NCBI RefSeq assembly: GCF_949987515.2
Contig: NC_082683.1
Coordinates: 122,970,582 to 123,034,581 of the forward strand
Length of the DNA stretch: 64,000 bases
Reading direction: 5' to 3'
Source of the DNA: Delphinus delphis
Lineage: Eukaryota > Chordata > Mammalia > Artiodactyla > Delphinidae
The notes beneath the pieces are model-generated. The model was not told the DNA's origin. It saw only the letters and a list, made by a program, of their open reading frames with translations, and did no database searches. Both the position numbers and the translations under genes were made by a program. The number at the start of each line of letters is the position of its first letter. Positions within the stretch are counted from its first letter, which is position 1. Positions 21,834-30,721 of the stretch are shown piece by piece.

Positions 21834-22460
21834 GCTTCTACATTTATTAGTTAGCATTCTACTGTAAGGAGCTTTTCCTCTTTGCTGACTTTTTTTCATT
21901 TATTTATGAGTATGGAGTCATGTGTTCCTATATCTTATTCAGTCGGCCATAATCTCTTATTAACTTATTTTTATGCTCAGATTGTTTCCTTTATGGCCAG
22001 TGGAAGTCCCTTCAAAGCAGTGGTCTCTTTGTTTGGGTTTTGTTGTTGTTGTTTACATTGCTGCCTCATTCTTTGAGTGCTTCTTTGAATTAGCCATTTC
22101 TCCAAGGAGCCTTGATTCCTTTTAGTGGAAGAGTGTGCATTTAGGAGATAGAATCTGGGTGCTGGGTGTTCATTCCTATTAGACTGTCATTGATTCTAGT
22201 TCCCCTTAGTGGAAAGAGCCAGTAAATATATGTGTATACATACCTTTCATAAACATATTTATGCAGCTAGGCTCACCTGCTTGCTCCTTCCTCTCTCTCT
22301 CCCTGTCTTTATCTCACCATGAGTTCATGCTGAACCTACAATTCCAATATAAAACCATAGAATTTTCCAGTTTTCCATTTTTGTATTGCCCTTCTGAGTG
22401 GAAAAACCTGGTGCTCAACATTTTTGTTTGTCCAGTCCTAGAATGCATTAAGTTGTTTTA

Positions 22461-23080
22461 GAATTAAGTGATAACCACTATTTTTAAAAAAGGCATATTA
22501 ACAGTTTAGAATCTTCTTTCAGTTGTTTTAGTCTGAAGGTAGTCAAAATACTTTGTTCAGAAGTTATTGGAGTTGGTTCTTTTTTTCTCCTTCAGTGTGG
22601 TTAAATTATTCATTTGAAATATAGTTAAGTCTGTTTGCTTGTTTTATTCCATTTTTGGTTTTGCCCATATTTGTTGGTTTTATTATATTTTGAATGTGGA
22701 ATGTATTAGCATAGTTGAAACAAAGTATATTCAGAAGTATCACTCTTCAGTCTAGCTCCATAAAGTTCCTTGGATTGCATTAACTTTATAAATTAACTTG
22801 GAAAACTGAAACCTTTATATAATGTTGAATTCTGTTCAAAGGCAAGAGGTGTCTTTCCATTGTTCAGATCTACTTTTGGGTCTTTCAAGTCTGTTTTAAA
22901 ATTTTTCTCACACAGATTGTGCCTGTCTGGGACTGGTGAATTTTTGTGGGGCAGTTCCCACAAAAATTTGTCTGTTTCTTCTATGAAAATTGATTTGATT
23001 AGGCTTTCTGACTTTAATGGGATCAATTTTGGTAATCTGTAATTCCTTAGGAAATTATGCATTTTATATACATTTCCAAA
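22461..23080. other. Non-coding sequence with one perfect hairpin
   Basis: No gene or confident repeat. It contains the inverted repeat at 22939-22968. Confidence 0.4.
22939..22968. repeat. Perfect 12-bp inverted repeat, 6-base loop
   Basis: AATTTTTGTGGG, loop GCAGTT, CCCACAAAAATT. The stem has no mismatch. No run of T follows, and there is no sign of a functional RNA. Confidence 0.85.
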
Positions 23081-24640
23081 TTTGTTTAAGATTAAGTCTG
23101 CAAACTAGTGTTTTATAATTTTTAAAATTCCTTGTTTCACTGGTTATTTATCTCATTGTTTCTTATATATTTGTGCTTCTACCTTTTTCCCCTAAATCAT
23201 GCTAGCGTAGTGCATTGTCTGTTTTTTTGAAAACAACAGTTTATTAGATCTGCTAATTTTCTGTTCTCTTCCTCATTCATTTCTGCTTTTATATTCTTGG
23301 TACTTTGTGGTTCTTTTTTTTTAGATTTTTGGGCTCGTTATTTAGTTAATTTGGGGTTTTCTTTAAATTGGTAAGTGTTTAGTAGGGTTAATTTTCTCTT
23401 AAACATGTCTTGCAGTGCATCCCATAAGTTGTTGACGTAGTATTTTGTCATTTTTTAAAAAAATTCTGTAGTTTCAGCTCTCTTTAACCTGGGAGTTAAT
23501 ATGAGGCTTTTAAATGTCCAGATGGAAAGCTTTTTTGGTTTTTGTTAGTAAATTCTAGCATCTTTGCATTGTGATCAAAGTATTGTTTGTAATATTTCTA
23601 CCTTATGGAAGTTACTAGTGTTTTGCAGTTTTTTGGTAACTAAATATATAATCAATTTTTGTGAATGTTCTGTGGGTATGTGAGAAGAATATGTGTTTAT
23701 CTGGGTGCAACATTTGACAAGTATCCATAAGCTCTACATTATTATGTTTAAGTTGCCTTATCTCTTTATATTTTGTCTACTTGATCTGTGTTATATTGAG
23801 AGTGCTGTGAAGTCTCATTACTACTGTTTCCGTGTATGTCTCATTATATCTCCTATAGCTATAAGTGGCTGTGTTATTTGATACCTTTACAGAAAAAGTT
23901 TGCTGAATCTTGATCTAGTAGATTGATCAAGGGCTCTTGGGAATGGCAGTAACTCTGTTCTTGCATGTTTAAAATTTTTTCTGTTGGTTTACATTTTATT
24001 TCCTTGAGTTTCTAGAAAGTACAGCTGCATTGTTGTATTGCTTTATGTTGCTTCTTAGAAGTTTGTTCATTTAATTCTCTTGATCTTTTAAGTTATTTTG
24101 CTCTTTTTGCCTGGAGACCTTAAGAATGGTTTTTCATCTTTAAAGTCTAATAGTTTTACTGGAATGTTTCTCTGAGTATATTACTGCAGGTCAGTCTTCC
24201 CAAGTGTTTGGCAGGTCCTTTTAGTATGCAGAATCAGGTCTAATTTCTGGAGATTTTTCTTAGATTGTAGTTTAATATTCTATTCCATTTAATTTTTCTT
24301 AAGGATGTCCAATTATGTATGATTGGTCTTCTTTACCTTTCATTAGGTAAAGGTTTTTCATAAAGGTTTTTCTGACCCTTATTTCTTCTTTCTTTAGTCT
24401 CTTATTCTCATGGTAGTTTTCTGTTTTCTTCAGTTTCCCTTATTAACATCTCATTTGAATCTGTTCTTCCTTAGGCAGTTTGTAATTCAGTTCTTTTCCT
24501 ATATGATTTTTATTTCCTGAGTTTTGTCAACTCTTTTCTTCTTTCTGTTCTTAGTTTTGAAGTTTCTTATTCAGGCCATGTTTTTGTATCTTCAAAATTT
24601 TTGTTTAAGGATATTTAAGTCATATATTAATAACAATGTA
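23080..24640 (-). mobile_element. Ancient L1-class sequence (L1M/HAL1-like)
   Basis: The + strand shows a degenerate reverse complement of L1 ORF2 5' half. It includes 'GTGCATCCCATAAGTTGTTG', 'GCATTGTGATCAAAGTATTG', 'GTGAATGTTCTGTGGGTATG' and 'TGTGTTATATTGAGAGTGCTG'. The order matches the endonuclease/linker region of the well-preserved copy at 8300-8900. After about 23960 the similarity becomes ORF1-like and weak. Heavily mutated and non-coding. Confidence 0.55.
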
Positions 24641-25700
24641 GAATGTTACGTTATAGTGCTGTTTTATAGTTTTCGTCTCCTTCATGGTTTTTTGAGGGGT
24701 CGGGGATGGGGAGAGTTATCAACTATATAGTGATTCTCATTTTCTGTTTACCTCTTGCAGTGGCTTTCTGTTCCTTTGCATTGGTTTGAGATTTGTAGTT
24801 CAAGTGCTTCCTCTTCTGTCAGTGTAGCAAAGTATGGTTTCTTAGAATGCTTTCAGGGTGGTGGCAGTGTCGTTGTGGGTCTTTCCATTTTTTTCCTGCT
24901 TTCTTTGTCCTGGAGAATCCTAAGTTTCCCCCTCTGTGCTTTTTTTCCCCTTTCACACAGTCTCTAAAGGACTCCTTCCCTTCCTCTTGCCCTCTGCTGC
25001 CCAGAAACAATGCCTTCCAGGCTGCCTTCTAGAGTCTTCAGGCACTTTTAAGTCAGTTTCCTGTAGCCAGTGCTCTGATCTACCAGGATTCTGAATATTT
25101 ATCAACCGTCTCATTGTGGGAATGGTTGTAATTTAATCTTGGGCTCTCAATTTCCCTTCTCTCTCTTCCCCCATGTTTTCTGGGCTTCACCCTCTCTATA
25201 AAGCTATATAGAGGCTTGGGTGTGAACTTGAGAAATGACTCCATTGGAAAGTAAGGATTTTCTTTTGGTAATTGAGTCTTGTAGTTATGCTTCTCTTAGT
25301 TATGCTGCAGGTATATACTTTGTTTTGCTTAATCTTGTTAGGCTTAAAAGTTTATGGATGATGTGTTAGGATATTTGGATTTATGTACCATTGCCTCAGC
25401 TACTGGCTAAAGTATTCCTAAAATTTCACATTCAGAATCATTCATTGTCCATGTTTTCATACATTGTTGTCTCTGTGCCATCCAGGGTGGTGATGTGGCA
25501 TTTCTTAAAATGGAATTGTACTCTTGTCTCTGGATTTTCTCCCGAGCCACTCACAGACACCTTTTCTGCAAGTTTTGATGCTGGTTCTTTCTTGATCTTA
25601 TCAGATGATACCAGTAGAAGGTTTCAGAGACAAACCAATACTTTCTCAATGGTTTATTGACTAAAATGTTGAAGGATTACAGTTGTTTGGTTATCCAGAA
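24641..25700. other. Non-coding, nothing recognised
   Basis: Several short frames on both strands have no supporting motif. The apparent acceptor TTACCTCTTGCAG near 24758 would open a frame that closes quickly in the phase required by exon C. No exon is called. Confidence 0.45.
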
Positions 25701-25714
25701 TAATACTCAAAGAT

Positions 25715-26005
25715 ATATGCAGAACAGAAACAGATTAACAGATATAGAAACAAACTAGTGGTTACCAAAAGGACGAGGGTGGAGGGAGGGACAAATTAGG
25801 GATATGGGATTAACAGATACAAACTAATATTTATGCAATAGGTGAACAACAAGGATATACTGTATAGCACAGGGAATTATACCATTATCTAGTAATAACC
25901 TGTAATGGAATATAATCTGCAAAAATACTGAATCACTAAGCTGTATACCTGAAACTAACATAATATTGTAAATCAGCTATACTGCAGTAAAAACAAAAAT
26001 AAAAA
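25715..26005 (+). mobile_element. L1 3' UTR end (older subfamily), + strand
   Basis: 'CAAACTAGTGGTTACC', 'GGATATACTGTATAGCACAG', 'GAATCACTAAGCTGTATACC' and 'TGAAACTAACATAATATTGT' occur in order, followed by an A-rich tail (AAAACAAAAATAAAAATAAAA). This is the 3' UTR of an older L1 subfamily. It is the only L1 3' end in the window on the + strand. Confidence 0.78.
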
Positions 26006-26193
26006 TAAAATACTACATACCACTGCTTTAAAAAATAATAAATTTGTACATGTTTAGGCAATAGCAGTTGTAGAATACCTTAAATTGTATGATGCAGTCC
26101 AATAAATGCATTCAGTTAAAATGTGAAAAAATCATGTTTTAGAATAGAAGAAATGGTGTTGAGTCTCAGAGTACCTACAGGCTGCAACAAGAG

Positions 26194-26394
26194 TAGAGTA
26201 GCAGGGCCTTCCCTGGTGGCGCAGTGGTTGAGAGTCCACCTGCCGATGCAGGGGACATGGGTTCGTGCCCTGGTCTGGGCCGCAGAGCAGTTGGGCCCGT
26301 GAGCCGTGGCCACTGAGCCTGCGCTCCGCAACAGGAGACACCACAACAGTGAGAGGCCCACGTACTGCCAAAAAAAAAAAAAAAATAGAGTAGC
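26194..26394 (+). mobile_element. CHR-type SINE with two internal deletions
   Basis: The body is 26203-26385, only about 180 bp. The head GCGCAGTGGTTGAGAGTCC and the tail GAGAGGCCCACGTACTGCC are present. The segment carrying GGAGGATCCCACGTGCCGC and the piece GCGTCCGGAGCCTGT seen in other copies are missing. The TSD TAGAGTAGC is at 26194-26202 and 26386-26394. Confidence 0.9.
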
Positions 26395-27824
26395 TTTGGT
26401 GTAAGACATTTTTGGAGGTCTGTGCCATGGGATTTTATTAAAGATAGAACCTGTTACATAGTACTTTAAGAACTTGAATAATAACTGCTTTGGAAAGGAT
26501 GGGTCTGCCTTTTCCTGAGCTTCATAATATTGTAAGATTCCAATATATAGTATTTTACAAGGGAGTTTTGGTTGTAGCAGACAATAGGAACTATTGTTAG
26601 AATCTGTTAGTTAATATAAGCAGATAGGACTCTTTTCAAACACTGCTCTTAAACTTCTACTTAAAGGACATTAAAGTTTGTAATAAATATTTGATAAATG
26701 TTGTCTAGCTCTAGGAGAAATGGGTGGGTTTTATATTGGTGAAATAGAATACAGTTACACAAAAAGTATCAGAATCTTAAATAAGCAGGCTGTTAATGAC
26801 TATCATGTTACTTTGAAGGCTAGAGTATAACCTTTATAGATACCCCATTCTCCTTGTTGCTTCCTGTCATAATTGTCCTTGGATTAATTCACTGTGACCT
26901 GCTGACTGAAACAAGGCAGCTTTTATTTAATCAACGAATATTTATTGAGCATCTCCTCTGTCCCTGTGAGCAGAGATTTGGGTTGAAGGAAGGACCTTTC
27001 CAAGAGAAGAAAATGGGCAAACCAGTGACTCGGGAATGAAAACATAGAGACCGTTTAAGAAAAAAACAGTGAGTCAGTTTGACGAGAGCAAAGAGCATCT
27101 GTAACTGTCGGATGACAGTGGTTCCTGAGAAAGGGAAAGGCAGGGTTATCCTTGAAAAGGAGAAACTTAACCGTGAAATAAGAGGAAAAGAGATCGCTGA
27201 GACCTTTGGAAATCAAGAGGAAAAGGGTGTAAAAAAGGCCTTTATGCTGCACATTATTTTAGTGAATGAGGTGGTGGTGAAACTTTGGGAGTAAATTGCG
27301 AACTTAGCAGACATATTCACTTACACCCTTATGTCACTACTTTGGAGTGGAATTTCATAAAAGAAACGTTGGAAATCATTCAAATTGAAGCTATATTTCA
27401 GGCTGCATAATGAATATTAATAGCGTAACAGTGTACATAGCTGTTCTGATAATTGTTAGATTTTTAGAATATGAATCTTCCTTTGCTAGAAAATTCACTC
27501 ATATTTTGGGATGATTTGGAGGAAGAGGACCAATAAGTATAAATAAAAACACATCCAAATAATGTCATTTTTAATAGTATAACTAGATTTGGAGACGTTT
27601 TTCCCTGGAGTCAGACTTTAATGGGTTTGTTGTTGTTGTTGTAGTTTGTTTTAATACTGTGGTACATTGTTAGTTTTTTAACTGCTTTCAATTAAAATAT
27701 GAACTCCAATGGAACATGTGTATATGAAGTAGGTACTCTGGAGATTAAGTTCTGAACAAGGAGCAAAACTAACTGGAAATTTAAAATTACTTGATTCCAC
27801 ATGGGCATGTAAGGACTTAGTTTT
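26395..27824. other. Non-coding, nothing recognised
   Basis: Intron-like sequence. The frames at 26854-27039 and 27079-27294 were inspected and lack splice or start support. A short (TTG)n tract occurs near 27630. Confidence 0.45.
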
Positions 27825-27917
27825 TTTGTTTTCTTATTGGAGTGCAGTTGACTTAAAATGTTAAGTTAGTTTCAGATGTACAGCAAAGTGATTCAGTTAT
27901 ACATATACATATATCTG
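27825..27917 (-). mobile_element. Older L1 3' end, interrupted by the L1 array
   Basis: 'TTCTTATTGGAGTGCAGTTG', 'TTAGTTTCAGATGTACAGCA' and 'AGTGATTCAGTTATACATAT' are the outermost 3' UTR of an older L1 on the minus strand. Homology stops at CATATATCTG, where the first array monomer begins with its poly(T). Its remainder should reappear at the right edge of the array, outside the window. Confidence 0.7.
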
Positions 27918-30701
27918 TTTTTTTAACATCTTTATTGGAGTATAATTGCTTTACAGTGGTGTGTTATTTTCTGCTTTATAATAAAGTGAACCAGTTATAC
28001 ATATATATATGTTCCCATATCTCTTCCCTCTTATGTCTCCCTCCCAACCCCCCTCCCTATGCCACCCCTCCAGGCGGTCACAAAGCACCAAGCTGATCTC
28101 ACAGTGCTATGCGGCTGCTTCCCACTAGCTATCTACCTTACGTTTGGTAGTGTATATATGTCCATGCCTCTCTCTCGCTTTGTCACAGCTCACCTTCCCC
28201 CTCCCCATATCCTCAAGTCCGTTCTCCAGTAGGTCTGTGTCTTTATTCCTGTCTTACCCCTAGGTTCTTCATGACATTTCTTTCCTTAAATTCCATATAT
28301 ATGTGTTAGCATACGGTATTTGTCTTTCTCTTTCTGACTTACTTCACGCTCTATGACAGATTCTAGTTGCATCCACTTCACAACAAATAACTCAGTTTCA
28401 TTTCTTTTTATGGCTGAATAATACTCCATTGTATATATGTGCCCCGTCCTCTTTATCCACTCATCTGTTGATGGACACTCAGGTTGCTTCCACGTCCTGG
28501 CTATTGTAAATAGAGCTGCAATGAACATTTTGGTACATGACCCTTTTTGAATTATGGTTTTCTCAGGGTATATGCCCAGCAGTGGGATTGCTGGGTCATA
28601 TGGTAGTTGTATTTGCAGTTTTTTAAGGAACCTCCATACTGTTCTCCATAGTGGCTGTACCAATTCACATTCCCACCAGCAGTGCAGGAGTGTTCCCTTT
28701 TCTCCACACCCTCTCCAGGATTTATTATTTCTAGATTTTTTGACGAAGGGCATTCTGACTGGTGTGAGGTGATATCTCATTGTAGTTTTGATTTGCATTT
28801 CCCTAATGATTAATGATGTTGAGCGTTCTTTCATGTGTTTGTTGGCAGTCTGTAATATCTTCTTTGGAGAAATGTCTATTTAGGTCTTCTGCCCATTTTT
28901 GGATTGGGTTGTTTGTTTTTTTGTTATTGAGCTGCATGAGCTGCTTGTAAATTCTGGAGATTAATCCTTTGTCAGTTGCTTCATTTGCAAATATTTTCTC
29001 CCACTCTGAGGGTTGTCTTTTGGTCTTGTTGATGGCTTCCTTTGCTGTGCAAAAGCTTGGAAGTTTCATTAGGTCCCATTTGTTTATTTTTGTTTTTATT
29101 TCCATTTCTCTAGGAGGTGGGGCACGAAGGATCTTGCTGTGATTTATGTCATAGAGTGTTCTGCCTATGTTTTCCTCTAAGACTTTGATAGTTTCTGGCC
29201 TTACATTTAGGTCTTGAATCCATTTTGAGCTTATTTTTGTGTATGGTGTTAGGGAGTGATCGAATCTCATACTTTTACACGGACCTGTCCAGTTTTCCCA
29301 GCACCACTTATTGAAGAGGCTGTCCTTTCTCCACTGTACATTCCTGCCTCCTTTATCAAAGATGAGGTGACCGTATGTGCGTGGGTTTATCTCTGGGCTT
29401 TCTGTCCTGTTCCATTGATCTGTGTTTCTGCTTTTGTGCCAGTAGCATACTCTCTTGATTACTGTAGCTTTGTAGTATAGTCTGAAGTCAGGGAGCCTGA
29501 TTCCTCCAGCTCCGTTTTTCGTTCTCAAGATTGCTTTGGCTATTCGGGGTCTTTTGTGTTTCCATATAAATTGTGAAATTTTTCGCTCTAGTTCTGTGAA
29601 AAATACCAATGGTAGTTTGATAGGGATTGCATTGAATCTGTAGATTGCTTTTGGTAGTAGAGTCATTTTCACAATGTTGATTCTTCCAATCCAAAAACAT
29701 GGTATATCTCTCCATCTATTTGTATCATCTTTAATTTCTTTCATCAGTGTCTTATAATTTTCTGCATACAGGTCTTCTGTCTCCTTAGGTAGGTTTATTC
29801 TTTTTGTTGCCATGGTAAATGGGAGTGTTTTCTTGATTTCACGTTCAGATTTTTCATCATTAGTGTATAGGAATGCCAGAGATTTCTGTGCATTAATTTT
29901 GTATCCTGCTGCTTTACCAGATTCATTGATTAGCTCTAGTAGTTTTCTGGTAGCATCTTTAGGATTCTCTATGTATAGTATCATGTCATCTGCAAACAGT
30001 GACAGCTTTACGTTCTTCTTTTCCGATTTGGATTCCTTTTATTTCCTTTTCTTCTCTGATTGCTGTGGCTAAAACTTCCAAAACTGTGTTGAATAAGAGT
30101 GGTGAGAGTGGGCAGCCTTGTCTTGTTCCTGATCGTAGTGGAAATGCTTTCAGTTTTTCACCATTGAGGACGATGTTGGCTGTGGATTTGTCATATATGG
30201 CCTTTATAATGTTGAGGAAAGTTCCCTCTATGCCTACTTTCTGCAGGGTTTTTTTATCATAAATGGGTGTTGAACTTGCTCGAAAGCTTTCTCTACATCT
30301 ATTGAGATGATCATATGGTTTTTCTCCTTCAGTTTGTTAGTATGGTTTATCACATTAATTCTTCTGCGTATATTGAAGAATCCTTGCATTCCTGGAAGAA
30401 ACCTCACTTGATCATGGTGTATGATCCTTTGAATGTGCTGTTGGATTCTGTTTGCTAGTATTTTGTTGAGGTGTTTTGCATCTGTGTTCATCAGTGACAT
30501 TGGCCTGTAGTTTTCTTTGTGGCATCCTTGTCTGGTTTTGGTATCGAGGTGATGTTGGCCTCGTAGAACGAGTTTGGGAGTGTTCCTCCCTCTGCTATAT
30601 TTTGGAAGAGTTTGAGAAGGATAGGTGTTAGCTCTTCTCTAAAGGTATGATAGAATTCGCCTGTGAAGCCGTCTGGTCCTGGGCTTTTGTTTGTTGGAAG
30701 A
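27918..30701 (-). mobile_element. Array monomer 1 (left edge, divergent 3' end)
   Basis: ORF2 pieces are at 28803-29984 and 28286-28834. From about 28480 rightward it is nearly identical to the other monomers. The outer part (27918 to about 28480) differs at dozens of positions. Examples are AAGTGAACCAG versus ACGTGAATCAG, GCACCAAGCTGATCTCACAG versus GCACCGAGCTGATCTCCCTG, and no CC between the 3' UTR end and the A-tail. It also keeps states shared with the dispersed L1 at 5070-11379, for example GTGGATTTGTCAT instead of GTGGGTTTGTCAT. It is 2784 bp long with a shorter tail. Confidence 0.95.
28286..29984 (-). pseudogene. ORF2 C-terminal half in monomer 1 (model for all monomers)
   Basis: The 393-codon frame (28803-29984) starts at the Met of [12 protein letters not shown], so the RT active-site box ([10 protein letters not shown]) straddles its start. 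It continues through the thumb and connection regions ([48 protein letters not shown]) and ends at [12 protein letters not shown] frameshift there moves the sequence to a second frame of 182 codons (28286-28834, overlap 32 bp). That frame holds the C-terminal block [22 protein letters not shown] region and [15 protein letters not shown]. The same frameshift is in every monomer. Upstream, RT motif A reads [12 protein letters not shown] in most monomers, with Glu where the family has Asp after AF. There is no endonuclease. In the family ORF2 copies L1 RNA into DNA, but this fragment cannot do so. Confidence 0.9.
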
Positions 30702-30721
30702 TTTTTTTTTTTTTGGAACAT
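30491..30721 (-). other. Junction-spanning open frame (monomer 1/2 boundary)
   Basis: A 76-codon frame whose ATG lies in the last bases of the 3' UTR of monomer 2. It then translates that monomer's poly(A) tail as lysines (MFQKKKN) and runs into the RT fragment [11 protein letters not shown] of monomer 1, ending TTGQCH. The same frame is present at all 12 junctions (33285, 36080, 38871, 41665, 44460, 47254, 50045, 52840, 55634, 58429 and 61223 are the left ends). Only two have FKKKK instead of FQKKK (38871 and 50045). It is a product of the fusion, and there is no evidence of translation. Confidence 0.6.

Larger units (their letters stand above)
20395..22460. mobile_element. Ancient L1-class interspersed repeat, interrupted by two SINEs
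   Basis: The text resembles an old mammalian repeat that I associate with L1M elements. In order it has 'AGGCTTACAGAAAAGTTGCA', 'AGGATCCAAGCCAGGACGAC', 'TTCCTCAGTCTTTGACTTTC', 'TTTTGAAGAGTACAGGCC', 'ATTAGATTGAGGTTATAT' and 'CATTTCTCCAAGGAGCC'. The collinear order over about 2 kb supports one ancient insertion. The class assignment is from memory, and orientation and ends are uncertain. Confidence 0.45.

Noticed and set aside
24755..24967. Possible exon after TTACCTCTTGCAG
   Set aside because: In the phase needed to follow exon C it reaches a stop within about 25 codons, with no donor before it.
26854..27294. Two + strand frames (61 and 71 codons) that could be further exons of the host gene
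   Set aside because: No acceptor/donor pair in the phase required by exon C, and no recognisable protein motif.
29256..29480. 74-codon + strand frame repeated in every monomer ([15 protein letters not shown]...)
   Set aside because: It is the opposite strand of ORF2, kept open only because the monomers are nearly identical. No start context or known family.
29812..30072. Serine/phenylalanine-rich + strand frames, looking like a small membrane protein
   Set aside because: Antisense of the A-rich RT region. The hydrophobic look comes from T-rich codons.
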